In this document: in pieces, positions 34,291 to 45,042 of the stretch | How positions within the stretch are numbered: position 1 is the first letter of the stretch | Layout: every line of letters starts with the position of its first letter | Source of the DNA: Glutinoglossum americanum | Lineage: Eukaryota; Ascomycota; Geoglossomycetes; Geoglossales; Geoglossaceae | Length of the DNA: 64,000 nucleotides | Direction: 5' to 3' | Assembly: GCA_020080175.1 (NCBI GenBank) | Contig: JAGHQL010000114.1 | Location: 1 to 64,000 of the forward strand | Program-made: the position numbers and the translations under genes | Notes under the pieces: model-generated | Told to the model about the DNA's origin: nothing | What the model saw: the letters and a program-made list of their open reading frames with translations, nothing else | Databases searched by the model: none

Positions 34291-35128
34291 TTTCAGGTGG
34301 TCTCGGTTGAGGCGTTTGTTAAGCGGGTTTGGGAAAGGGAGTTGGAGGTACGGGCGACTTAGTTTGTTTGTGCTTGGTTATCGATAGATGATAGATAGTA
34401 TTGTGTTGCTCGATGATATCGTGTGGACTTAACACTTAACTGCAAGGGGATGGGGCAATGGGCAACCGTTCAATTTATACTTCATTCGGTCAACTATGTA
34501 AGACGGCCTCCATTTTGACCGCTCTGGGACAGCAGCACAAAATGATGGCACACGAGTGGAGAACTGCGCCGAACTGGCGGTGGTAAGAGAATCCTTGTAA
34601 AACAACGCGGGCTTCGCCTCCAAGAAACAGGTATGATTTCAGCCGATTAAGGCGCGATCATTGGAGAGCTATTCTCCGTCATACGCTCGAATATGCGGAG
34701 TAGTAGCGTCTTTTGGTGGGCTGCGTTCAATTGGCTCTAGATACGCTGCTGCCTTCACTGCGGGGGTAAAATTATCACGAGCGGTTATGCTAACGGTCGG
34801 ATAGGAGCTGCTAGTATGAAAGGAACAGTGTTTTGCAAGCGTCACAGCATACCCAGGCCTTCCTAACTGTGCCTCCAAGCATCTGTAGATAGCCATAAGG
34901 GCATCTCTGGGTGGGGCTGAGAGTTACGTCACATCTTCACTAATCAGGCTATGCACACACCGCATTTCATGCGTTCAAATGATGTGAGTCAGCGAGGCGA
35001 TTAGCCTGTGATATAGAGGCTCAGCTCCGATCTCCGGCTCCTCGGCTGCTTCTGTTGTGGCGTCGAACTTTGTCTCTTAGTTGCATATTTTCCGCATACT
35101 CCGCCATTGTCAGTCCCAGACGCGTCAA
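34291..35128. promoter_or_regulatory. Divergent intergenic region before the methyltransferase gene
   Basis: About 0.8 kb between divergent starts, with only short frames (for example minus 34669-34896) that show no domain. Confidence 0.4.
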
Positions 35129-36115
35129 ATGATGGATGGCCAATACCTGAGCCACAGTACCTCGTATGCCTTCGGCTCGGAGGAGTGGCCTGAGTTCTAT
35201 GACCTATGGGTAGAATCTCTATTTGGCCCTGGGCCCTCCGAAGACGCCTCCGTTTTTAGGTCGGCGTTGGAGAGATATGCCGCTGGACATAATAGTGGCC
35301 AACCCATAAATGTAGTAGATATAGGCACGGGGACCGGGAGAGTCATTAAGGACCTTTGGCAGGAGCCTGGTGGGGCTCTGGAGAATGTTGCATTCTGGGG
35401 TCTTGATAATGCGCAGGCGATGCTCGACCGCGCCAAATCGACCTTTGATGCCTTGGAGGCCTCCCGCCGTACAGACCCGGCCCACCACGGACAGAGTAGT
35501 AGTCTAGTTCGTCTTCCCCCAACATGGATCCAAGCTCCGGCTGCCGATTTTGCATCTTCTCTGCCAAACCTTGCAGGAAATGCTGATCTAATTGTATTTG
35601 CGGTGGGAGGAGTAGGCCACCTGACGGCCGATGACGAAGTCGAAAGATTTTTAGAGCAGGTTCGCCGAGCGCTACGTCCGCCTGGGAGTTACGAGCCGGC
35701 AAGAGCTATCATTTCTGTACTTCATGAGATGATCCCCGAGAAGAACCCAGATCTCGCGGTGGAGCGGGAACAGAGCAACCCAGAGCATTCCAGTGATAAT
35801 GTAACGGATAAACCGGATAGCATCATCCCTTCCCGGGACCACCTGGGGATAACATATGTCAAATTACCGACAGTGTCTCGATGGTCGTCTCACGATGTAC
35901 GAACAGATTCATTTAGTATCACAATTATTAAGGACACGGAGGCAGGTCGCTACCAGGAAGGAGAGGTGCTCAAGAAGAAAGAGATGGCTTGGAGTCTGCG
36001 AGTGTTTGACGAGAAAGCTTGGAATGACGCGGTTAAACAGGCGGGACTTCGGATTGAGGAAGTCAAGGAAGGAGAGATCCAGAGGTGGTATTTTCTTGTT
36101 CCTAGCGGGGACTGA
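35129..36115 (+). CDS. Class I SAM-dependent methyltransferase, substrate unknown
   Basis: The frame encodes 328 aa from the first ATG at 35129 (MMDGQYLSHSTSYAF); the frame is open further upstream but without ATG. The Rossmann core begins with motif I INVVDIGTGTGRVIKD (about residues 60-74), motif II WGLDNAQAMLDRAK, and a motif IV/post-I block NADLIVFAVGGVGHL followed by VERFLEQVRRALRPPG, the usual helix before strand 5. A less conserved insertion at about 215-250 (Glu/Ser/Asn-rich) precedes the last strands. No residue pattern points to a particular substrate (RNA, protein or small molecule), so I leave it general. It stands alone, not in a biosynthetic cluster: its neighbours are housekeeping genes. 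Confidence 0.8.
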   Translation: MMDGQYLSHSTSYAFGSEEWPEFYDLWVESLFGPGPSEDASVFRSALERYAAGHNSGQPINVVDIGTGTGRVIKDLWQEPGGALENVAFWGLDNAQAMLDRAKSTFDALEASRRTDPAHHGQSSSLVRLPPTWIQAPAADFASSLPNLAGNADLIVFAVGGVGHLTADDEVERFLEQVRRALRPPGSYEPARAIISVLHEMIPEKNPDLAVEREQSNPEHSSDNVTDKPDSIIPSRDHLGITYVKLPTVSRWSSHDVRTDSFSITIIKDTEAGRYQEGEVLKKKEMAWSLRVFDEKAWNDAVKQAGLRIEEVKEGEIQRWYFLVPSGD

Positions 36116-37111
36116 AGCCCACGAAATGAAATGAATGCTTTGACAGAGCTTGTTCCGAGGCAATTGCTAGCTATTGAGCTTGCGAGGGGGTCCCGTGAGA
36201 GCTACAAAATAAAAATAAAAAAATTTTTTATTCCCTCCGCAGACTCAGGTCAACCAAGTGGGCGTATAAGTTGTGGGGGCGCCTAGGGGTACATGAATTG
36301 GACTCGTACCTGTTGTTCGCCACCCAATGATCACTCTGCCAATGGTTCCATCCCGATACTGTTCTCGGCACAACGCGTCGCTCCGTGGGAGCAATCCAAT
36401 CAACCAGCGCCCAGAAGAAGGGCGATATTTTAAATGCAGCGTGCAATTGACGAAACGATGCGCCGCACAGACCAATACAGGAAAACGCGAAACGCTCTCG
36501 CAGCTCCATGACATCACCTCTCCCAAGCGAGCGCGTCCGCTTGTCCAACCAAAATGGAGTCAACTCGTCATTCCAAAACACCCCATAAAAAACATTTCCC
36601 AAAGTACAGTTCCCCCCGGTTTTATTGCTCCCGTCCTCTATTTCGCTAGGAATTAATAGTAATAACGCGCGCCTCTACTACCTTGGGTCAACACGGGGCT
36701 TTGACAGGGTCAGTGGCTTCTGTTTTAAGTACTTTCCTGGAGCTTTTGGATGCAGTGGTCCGCCCAGTGAAGCGCTGAATGACAGTAGAATCTCAAACAG
36801 GCTCTTGGAAGGGCTATCTCTGCCCCTGGGAGGGCCCGCTTCAGAGGAGCATTGAGAACCCGCGGTTTCAGAAATTAGTTAATGGATGCTGACTTTAGTG
36901 TCAGCTTTTACAGTACGCTTGATATAAGAAGCAGTTTTCCTGGCAAAGGGTGTTTCTTTCGGCATGTAAGCAGGTCTTTCATCTCCACAGCCTTCAAGCA
37001 CTTCGAAAATTTTCCTATTATCAGTGATAGCATAATTACCCGGAGGTTTCGTTCTCCACTTCCACTTTTTTTTTCTTCCTCCACCTTCTTTGCTTCTTGT
37101 AATTGCCCGAT
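36116..37111. promoter_or_regulatory. Intergenic region upstream of pil1
   Basis: About 1 kb with open frames on both strands near 36228-36660, none with recognisable domains. The part from about 37030 is pyrimidine-rich (CTTTTTTTTTCTTCCTCC), the usual look of a 5' leader of a highly expressed fungal gene. Confidence 0.45.
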
Positions 37112-38333
37112 ATGGCTGTCCTGCCTCCTCCATATACCCCTCGCAAAGTCTCCCCTCCTTCGAGGGCGCAGACGCTAAATGTTGTCCCGGCTCGCCAAAG
37201 GAATCGCTCTCTATCTGTACGGTCCAAGAAGGACTCTTCGTCCGGCAGTGGCCATGCACCTTCGCCGGCGCCGAAACATCGCCTGACGTTCGCAAGCCTC
37301 CGGGGCAATATGCAACCGGAATTGAGCAAGAGGCTTTTCAAATTGATTAAAACGGAAAACCATGTTATTAGTGCCTACGAAAATGCCAGTCGTGAACGCC
37401 TCTCAGTCGCCTCGCAGCTCTCGGATTGGGGCGAAGCGACTGGTGATGATGCGGTTTCTGACCTCTCGGACAAGCTTGGTGTTTTGCTGTCGGAGATTGG
37501 GGAGCAGGAGGATGCCTTTGCACAGAATCTAGAGGACTATCGTGCGATCCTGAAGCAAATCAGAAACACAGAGAGCAGCGTCCAGCCGAGCAGAGATCAC
37601 AAAGCGAAAATTACAGATGAAATACAGAAACTGAAGTATAAGGACCCTCAGAGCACGAAATTGGTGCAGCTCGAGCAAGAACTTGTAAGGGCCGAGGCGG
37701 AGAATTTGGTTGCAGAAGCCCAATTGACGAACATTGTAAGTTTCAAACCTGCCCTATTGTATGTTGAAATATATATATTAATGGCTAGCTTAACAGACGC
37801 GTCAAAAACTCAAGGAGGCATATGACATGCATTTTGCCGCAACGATCGAGCGTGCTGAGAAACAGACCATACTCGCCCGCCACGGCCGTCAACTGCTCAA
37901 CCTTCTTGATGATACTCCAGTGGTTCCCGGAGACACTCGTTCGGCGTTCGGATATGAGAGGCAAGCGCGCCAGATCCTAAACGACGCAGAGGAGGAACTT
38001 CGAGAATGGCAGCCGAACCTCGAACCAGTGGAGAGCTGTAGCATGGTGCTCGGGGGGAATCTAATGCCTGCTGCTGCAGGCACCGCAGCGACTGCTTCAG
38101 TGGGCTCAATGAGCTCAGTAGGCTCAGTAGGCTCAGTGGTCTCGTCTCGCCATGGGAGTCCTACCGGGAGCCGAGCCACGAGCATAAGCCGTACGGCCGT
38201 GGCTGAGGAAGATATACATCCGGCGCACCGGAAGGGAAGCACAAGCCGATCTCCTCCCCGAAGAGCTGCCAGCGGTAGCATATCAAACGGCGGGCCTTCA
38301 TATGAAGTAGAGTCTCATGCGTTGGTGGTGTGA
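37112..38333 (+). CDS. pil1: Eisosome core component Pil1/Lsp1 (BAR-domain protein)
   Basis: Exons 37112-37735 and 37797-38333 encode 386 aa. The BAR domain is evident: RLFKLIKTENHVISAYENAS, SDWGEATGDDAVSDLSDKLG, SVQPSRDHKAKITDEIQKLK, KYKDPQSTKLVQLEQELVRA and, across the intron, AEAQLTNITRQKLKEAYDMH, which match Pil1/Lsp1 nearly motif for motif. The helix LLNLLDDTPVVPGDTR follows. Pil1 assembles into the half-cylinder coat under furrow-like membrane compartments. The N-terminal 70 residues are Ser/Arg/Lys-rich and likely phosphorylated by Pkh-type kinases, as known for yeast Pil1. The C-terminal 120 residues are Ser/Gly/Ala-rich with an SVGS repeat at about 330-345. The start ATG at 37112 gives MAVLPPPYTPRK. 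Confidence 0.94.
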
Positions 38334-38733
38334 TGCGATGGCGCGACAAGGACGAGTTGTGTATTAGCATTGATTGCTCGCTCGTTAATTGTAAAACTTA
38401 CTCCTTTCTCTCTTTTAATGACTGTACGAGTTTCCAGGTTTCAGAGGCAAAGGATTCGATTGTCTATATAATGGCGTACCGAATACTCAAAAATATAATA
38501 ACTCTCTTTGAAGAATGCTAGTGAATCCTAGTACACTAAAGCTGCAAAAGTAATGCAGAGTCACGTTGGAGTTACAGATGATCTTGCAGGCACCGGTCTT
38601 GGCTCGCTTCTGACGCGGCGAGGCTCCGGAGCTCAGAACAAAGTACTTCCATCTTTGAATAGCTTCACAACACATCAACGATCCGCATCCTATCTATCCA
38701 CTACATCCATTAATTTTTCTATTTTCTTTTAGA
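38334..38733. promoter_or_regulatory. Promoter region of the proteasome beta-5 gene
   Basis: About 400 bases between two genes on the same strand, holding the pil1 3' flank and the pre2 promoter. The sequence ATTTTTCTATTTTCTTTTAGA just before the start is a pyrimidine-rich leader. Confidence 0.4.
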
Positions 38734-39931
38734 ATGGATACTCTAGTAGCACAATACTCTCGGCCACTGTTTGAGAACGAGGGATCTTCGCAGGAAGAAC
38801 AGCTCGAGCTCATACAGACGCTGCCTCCTTTGTCACTGAAATTCGCGTTACCTCCAATAGCACAGGTATGAGTTTTTTGGTTAAATACCCTCAACCTATC
38901 CATCGCCTCACCTCACCTGAAGAAATGACCATCTATTGGGTCTCTTTTAAAGCTAATATTCGCCGATCAAAATAGCCTTCAGCTTTCCTCCGGGCAACAA
39001 CAGACGACCACTCCAACCCAGATTGTCCCATCAAGATTGCCCATGGAACGACAACCCTCGCTTTTCGATTCAAGGGTGGGATTATCGTCGCTACAGATTC
39101 GAGAGCCACGGCGGGGAACTGGATCGCGAGTCAGACGGTGAAGAAGGTTATCGAGATTAATAACTGCTTGCTGGGGACGATGGCTGGGGGTGCTGCTGTA
39201 TGCCCGCACTAAGACTCTTCTGAGACGGCGAGACCTTGTCTAAAAGGGTGTTTGGGATGGAATTAAGAGTGCTGATGGATATCCGTGTGCGTTTAGGATT
39301 GTCAATATTGGCTCGCTTTCTTGGGGATGCAATGTCGCCTTCACGAGCTACGACATAAGCGCCGGATCTCCGTCGCTGCCGCCTCTAAGATTCTCTCGAA
39401 CTTGGTGTATTCGTACAAAGGCATGGGATTGAGCATGGTGAGCCTGTCCCTTGAAAGCTCGGTTTCGTAGCAACTTTCTTCTATGATCAGCCTTGACTGA
39501 CTCTGGTTTCGCTTTCAGGGGACAATGTGTGCAGGTGTTACCCCGCAGGAAGGTCCGGCGCTTTACTACATTGACTCGGACGGTACTCGCTTGGCTGGAA
39601 ACCTCTTTTGTGTCGGTTCAGGTCAAACTTTTGCATATGGTGTGCTGGACGCAGAATACAGCTATGATCTGGAGGATGAGGCGGCATTGGAACTTGGAAG
39701 AAGGAGCATTTTAGCGGCTACGCATAGGGACGCTTATTCGGGAGGTTTCATCAACCTGTATCATGTCAAAGAGGACGGATGGGTCAAGCATGGCTTCAGC
39801 GTAAGTTGTCTCGTATTTTGTTCTCGGAGGATACATCTTGCTAACGTTTCATGAAGGACACCAACCCGATATTCTGGAAGACGAAGCTCGACAAGGGAGA
39901 ATTCTCAAATGTCACCTCTGAGCTTGACTAG
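38734..39931 (+). CDS. pre2: 20S proteasome subunit beta type-5 (Pre2), chymotrypsin-like active subunit
   Basis: Five exons, all joined in phase 0: 38734-38865, 38976-39197, 39297-39437, 39519-39800 and 39857-39931, giving 283 aa (yeast Pre2 287). A propeptide of 68 residues ends in IAHG, and autocatalytic cleavage would expose Thr69 of TTTLAFRF as the nucleophile. The catalytic Asp17 and Lys33 of the mature numbering are present ([21 protein letters not shown]). Other family blocks are [57 protein letters not shown] and [15 protein letters not shown]. Pre2 supplies the chymotrypsin-like activity of the proteasome core. Every junction falls inside a conserved block, so the model is firm. Confidence 0.95.
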
Positions 39932-40715
39932 TAGCTCAGTTTATCCTAGATCGCTAGTGTGAAGAGTGAACCAAACTAGGCGGAGCAGTGTCCCTTTCAG
40001 TCTATCTTACCTGGGTTTGCATCACGAGCGGAGGGTTACCCTTACATCTGTAATTTCTAGAAACTCTGTGATACTAGCTTAAAGAATGGCATGCCGCTTT
40101 GTTCTGTTTGGGTTAGGTGTGTGGATTACACCTTCTATAATAAAGCATTTGGGAGCCTCTTTCTGCCCGTCATTTCAAAGCCTATTGGCCTTTATAGTGA
40201 CTACCTGACGAGAAGATTATAGTCTCACATCCTCTAGTTTTCCGAATGGCGCGATCAGTGAAACTCTCCCGTCTCAACTCAACCGTTATTTAGCCGTTAC
40301 TCGACAACCGCCCATTTCAGTCCCAACAAGCACATATTATTCACTATCCGACGCCCCACCATCGATAGAGAGACTACGTGACGACGCTAGGACCCAGCAG
40401 TTTGGATCACAAGCATAGCATATGTCCCAGGCCCAACGCTGGTTCCTCCTTCCCTGAAAAGGATCTTCTACTCCAATACAACAGGCTCTGTGTATCTACC
40501 AACAGGTCACCTACGGTAGCCCCCAAGGGAGTAACTTGACCAGAGCTGACAAGATTGATTCGTACCGAAGCATTCCAGCCACACGCACCGTTCCCCATTT
40601 CATGAACGCCGTGACTGCTCTTCCGCCACCAGCAGACCCAAACGGATCCAGGCACCATCTAGGATCCTCACGCCCGTAACCCGGGACCTACAAAATAGCA
40701 GCCGATTCCCTGACG
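39932..40715. other. Intergenic region between pre2 and the GC-rich orphan
   Basis: The first part contains the pre2 3' end with AATAAAG at about 40140, a polyadenylation-like signal. I see no gene in the rest; GC content rises toward 40700. Confidence 0.45.
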
Positions 40716-42236
40716 ATGGTGCAACCAGCAGACGACCAGCCGCCATCCCCTCTGACCGACGACCTCCCCGACAAGAACTTCTTCATCCCAGGACGTATGC
40801 GCTACCCTACGCCCCTGCGCCCGCTGGACCCCTGCCGCGCCGCTACCGCGAAACCCACGGGGGACGAAGAGCTGCAGGTCCCGTTCGAAGCCGCCGTGGC
40901 TGCTGCGGAAGCCGGAAACACCGCGGTAGGAGACGCGTTGAACGCGAACGGAACGCCACGGAGCCAGCGTATCCGAGGCGGACATACCTCCTCCCCCTTC
41001 TTCCCCCTCCACAGCGGCAGCCACGGTCCCCTTCGCGCCTGTCTCCGCGTCCGCGATGGCGACGACCACGCGGGGCAGGATGGCCGGGTGGCCGCCTTTG
41101 GCGATCCCAGTTGCGGGTCGGGTCCTGCACCGGCGGCGGCGGGCGAGCTTGTGATGCAGATACCGCCTTCTTCGGTCCTTGGAACGATGATAGCGGGCTT
41201 ATTCCCAAGGATAGAGTCTCCGGGTGCGGAAGAGGTGCTCCGGATGCAGCGGAGGTCGACCGCTGTGGATGGGAGTCCCGACCCGGCGTTGGTGGCCGGG
41301 CCCTCGCCTTTCTCCCTGAGGGTCTCGCCCACTCCTACCGGCGGTGTGCACGTAAAGCTCTACAATGGTGGTGGTGGCGGCGGGATCCCCGCGGTGTTTG
41401 ATGGCGCTCAAGACGCTATCACCTGGACCACCGGGACTACCGGGGACCACGAGCGTGACGTGGAAGCCCAGAGGGGCGGCGGCGACGGAGAAGGAGGAGA
41501 AGGGGGGGAGAACCCGCGACGCGTCGGGAACGTTCTCAGGAAATCTAGGGGGGGCGGTGAGGAGAAAAAGAACAAAACCCTCACCGCCGCCGACGCCGCC
41601 GCCGCATCTTTCAACACGCAAGTCTTCGTCCGCGCCGCCTTCTTCTACCGCCGAACCCTCGTCTTCATCCTCCTATTCGTCCAGCCCATCTTCACAATAG
41701 CGATATGCATCCTCTGGGCGCTCCTCCCGCCCCCGTCGGCGACACCGACGGCGCCAAACACCTTCGCGCTCGAACTCGTCCTCCTAGCCGCGGTGCACCT
41801 GGCGCACGCGGTGCTCGTCATCGGCCGAGCGGTGCCGACGTTCAAGGAAGCGACGCTGGAGGGGATGTCGGGGTACCGGGCGTTGGTGAGGAGGCGGGGG
41901 CGGGTTAGGCCGGGGGACGGAGGGGCGAGGTGGGGTTTTTGGGGCGATTTCGTCTTGGAGTTGTGCGTGGCGGCTTTGTGGGGGGCGATGGCCGGGTTGA
42001 AGGGGAGGGTGATGTACGTTGAGGGGGTTTGCGCGAGGGCTTCGAGCGGGGAGAAGCTTTTGGAGGTGTGGATGTTGGGCGGGGCGAATTGTGGGATGTT
42101 GGCTTCGGCGGTGGGTTTGATGGGCATAGAGGTTGTATATTGGGGTGATAGTTTTTTGGTTAGGGGGTTGGAGATTTATTTGGGGATGGGGTTGAAGAGG
42201 GAAGAGGAAGAAGGGCAGGGAGAAGAAATGGGCTGA
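40716..42236 (+). CDS. Orphan multi-pass membrane protein with long disordered N-terminus
   Basis: The single open frame encodes 506 aa. Residues 1-300 are disordered and rich in Gly, Ala, Pro and Arg, with a poly-Gly segment and short acidic/basic patches. The C-terminal 200 residues contain about four membrane helices: TLVFILLFVQPIFTIAICIL (about 314-334), ALELVLLAAVHLAHAVLVIG (about 351-371), VLELCVAALWGAMAG (about 413-428) and NCGMLASAVGLMGIEVV (about 458-475), then a Glu-rich tail. I do not recognise the family. Third codon positions are strongly G/C biased, unlike the neighbours, which also opens long frames on the opposite strand. The hydrophobic half makes the plus strand the likely coding strand. 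A missed intron in the N-terminal half cannot be excluded. Confidence 0.6.
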   Translation: MVQPADDQPPSPLTDDLPDKNFFIPGRMRYPTPLRPLDPCRAATAKPTGDEELQVPFEAAVAAAEAGNTAVGDALNANGTPRSQRIRGGHTSSPFFPLHSGSHGPLRACLRVRDGDDHAGQDGRVAAFGDPSCGSGPAPAAAGELVMQIPPSSVLGTMIAGLFPRIESPGAEEVLRMQRRSTAVDGSPDPALVAGPSPFSLRVSPTPTGGVHVKLYNGGGGGGIPAVFDGAQDAITWTTGTTGDHERDVEAQRGGGDGEGGEGGENPRRVGNVLRKSRGGGEEKKNKTLTAADAAAASFNTQVFVRAAFFYRRTLVFILLFVQPIFTIAICILWALLPPPSATPTAPNTFALELVLLAAVHLAHAVLVIGRAVPTFKEATLEGMSGYRALVRRRGRVRPGDGGARWGFWGDFVLELCVAALWGAMAGLKGRVMYVEGVCARASSGEKLLEVWMLGGANCGMLASAVGLMGIEVVYWGDSFLVRGLEIYLGMGLKREEEEGQGEEMG

Positions 42237-42708
42237 GGAGTGAAGTGGAGTTTCCGCTTTTTTTTTTATCCATTATTTTTTAACTTGTTCAGCGGGTAGG
42301 GTCTGCAAAAGTATGATATTCGATCCTCAGTCTTTTCTTTATAATTCTGGATAGGTTTGTTTGGCGTCGTGGAGGTCTGACTGATCGGTATGGAAAGAGT
42401 CTCACGAGATGAAGACTTCAATGTGCACAATCCTTTTACTTTCTCGTGTTCCTTTATAGAATAGATAGGCATTGCAAGCTAACTAACGACATATTCTTCC
42501 TCCCTCCACTTGCCACTCATCAAATAAGCCATACGCCATTACCACTTTGTTTCGATCCTTTTTTTTTCCCCTAGCGTAAGGAATGTAAAGGTTAGGAGCA
42601 AACATAAGTTCCATTTCGGCAAAGAAGTGATAAAACAATAGACTGCAAAAGCACACGTGGGTTTCCTTCGGACCAGGAAATACTTTTGTTTTGTTTTTTT
42701 TACGCATC
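42237..42708. other. Convergent intergenic region
   Basis: This 0.47 kb separates the 3' ends of the orphan membrane protein and the tyrosinase genes. It is AT-rich with T runs and no supported gene. Confidence 0.5.
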
Positions 42709-45042
42709 CTAGACGTCGTCGTTATCACCTAGGCCGCTAGGGCGGCCGGCAGTGATAGAGGGATGAATCTTAAAATCACCCCAGGATGGGAATTTGTCTT
42801 CATCCTCGGGTTTCTTGACGTCGACGCTGACGATGGAGACCAGGAGCTCTGGAACATCCTCGCGTCGGACGTGTTCGTCATTCATCTGGATAGGGAGGTT
42901 AATTTTGGCATTCTCTTTTAAGTAATTTCTTCTTTTTGGAATAGGGGCGATTTCAGAATCCGAGAGATGCTTACCTTAGTGACACGCCAATGGAGATTCT
43001 TCACCAAGAACGGCTCGACATCCGCAGGCTTGAGGCTCCTGAGTTCACCATCCTTGATGCAGTCAATAAGGGTGGTGGTGAGCGGAATGGAGGCAGTGAC
43101 GTGGATTTGATTATCGTTGTCGTCTTTGCACTTCGCGCATTGGGTGGTAGTGGGGTTGTTCACGAAGATGCAGTGCGTTCCGACCAACTTCGGCTCGAAG
43201 GACCAAGAGAATGGCTCTGAGCTGAATTCGCCAATGAAGACATGGATGAAGAAAGACTCGTTGAGGGCATACTTCTTGACACGGATGTTGGCGAACCACT
43301 CCTTGTACACGCCATCCTTATCAGTTAGCCCGAGCTTGCTAAGGAGGTCGGAGATAGCGTGGGAGGCGTCCCCCTTAAGCTCTTGGAGGCCGTGTTGCCC
43401 GTGGTGATGATGCAATGGCTTTTCGTCTCCGGGACCATCGAAAACGGCGCCGAGTCCAGTAGACTTCACTAATGAAGAAGGGGGTGCGGCGTTTCTACTA
43501 TAAAGCCTCGAAACTGCGGTTTGGACATTTCTCAGGTATTGCTGAGGGGTCACGCCCCAGTCAACGGTCTCTGGGTAGGCGTATCCGAAGGTTTTTGTGG
43601 AACGAGACGAATCAGAGGTCCAGAAGTTCCCACTAGCGCTAGAGTGGAATGGGGTAAGTGCTATCATGCATCAGCTTTTTCTCATACTCAGGTGCATCTA
43701 GTTCATCCAACTTACGGCTTTGAGGACCCTCGTTATCTCCCTGCGCGATGGTAAAGGTTCCAGTACGGGCTGGGTGGGATTCGACCCAGCTGTTTGGCCA
43801 CAAAGCTTGCCAAATGGCAACTGCTCGGTCAACCATGCTTTTGAAGACGTTAGCAATCAACTCAAGAGTAAAATGCACATCCATCCGCATAACGTACCAA
43901 TGATGCAGCCAGAAAATAGGATCGAAGGCAGAGTAGTCAACCTGGAGGCACCCTTAGTAGATTGATCGCAAGGGTTTTGCACCCCATCAGTAAACCATAC
44001 CACTCCCATGTGTCCTCCATTACCAACCAAACCGTGGATTTGATCATGGATGGATTCGATAGAATTGTAGCCCCGGCCGCCGTTACCAGGCATCCAGGCC
44101 TTGTTGGAGAACCAATCAAAGCGATTGTAAGCTGTGAACAAGGTATAGAGACCGTCGCGGAACGTGGTCCGACTGTTTCGAAGCTGCTGGTCAACAAGAT
44201 TGTTGCGACTCTGACCTGCGCCATCCGGGTAGCGCACCGTCTCGGGGTATTGCGAAAACTATTTACTTAGTAGTTACATTTCTGGGCCGGTCAGGTTAAC
44301 TTACTGGAGGGTCGGGGAGATCAGTCGTGCTCAACGGGTGGAACGCGTAGCTGTACAAGGGGTTCTTCATTGACGTTGTATTTCCCTGTGGTGTCACAAC
44401 AGAGACGGTCTTAGAGCTCCAGAGAGCAGCAGGAAGTGTTGGTTGACCCGAAGGGACAGCTATAGCCCAGTCCCAGTAAGGGATACGGAATTTTTGGGCT
44501 GCGGCTGTGTACTTATTACGGAGAGTAGTGTCTACATACTCAGACGCAATCTTCTGGATGGTGGCGTAGAGGGCTTGCTGAGGAGGTGTGGATAAACATT
44601 AGTTATGCTGCAAAAAAGCTGCAGACGTAGGCGGAGTTTTACCTCATAGACCGCTAGATAAGGGCGGTGCCAAGTTGGGAATAGGTTGCTGGTGTGTGTG
44701 CAGTACCCATTGAACCAACCATCAGATGAGGGCCCGACGTTGTCCCAGGGAGTATAGGGGCGTCCATGAATTCCTACAAGAAGCCCATCAGTTACCCTTA
44801 TCGCACTCGTGTGGTTGTAATCTACTAGGACGGGAAAAATAGGACGCAGAGGGCATTCCCATACCAGAAAGCTGATAGTAGGAGGTTAGCTCATTCTGCC
44901 CGACCTTTTGAAGCCTATCTAAACCGAGCAAATAGAGATTCCACAAGTCTGCATTTTTCTGGAGCTCACGGATTTCCAGTCTGAGAGGCACGGAGCCGTC
45001 TGAGCCACGGCCGGATTGAACGCCGGTGATGGTGAAAGTCAT
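42709..45042 (-). CDS. Tyrosinase (type-3 copper polyphenol oxidase), cytosolic proenzyme
   Basis: Eight exons: 44865-45042, 44643-44773, 44305-44577, 44001-44258, 43898-43941, 43716-43837, 42975-43660 and 42709-42885, giving 622 aa. Copper site A: His62 (GIHGRP), His86 in CTHTS and His95 in PTWHRPY; Cys84 two residues before His86 would form the known Cys-His thioether. Copper site B: His265 and His269 (IHDQIHG) and His293 (DPIFWLHHC). The YAYPE motif at about 350 marks the end of the core, and the remaining ~270 residues form the C-terminal domain that is removed to activate fungal tyrosinases. There is no signal peptide, so the enzyme is intracellular. It oxidises monophenols and diphenols to quinones, feeding melanin formation. 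The 44-nt exon carries the third copper-B ligand. Confidence 0.94.

Noticed and set aside
36228-36602. 124-codon minus-strand frame rich in Phe and Trp, considered as a transposase remnant
   Set aside because: No transposase motif could be aligned with confidence, and the plus strand is equally open over the same bases.
40802-42127. Long minus-strand frames opposite the GC-rich orphan
   Set aside because: They are fragmented, lack membrane helices or domains and are explained by high GC at third positions of the plus-strand gene.
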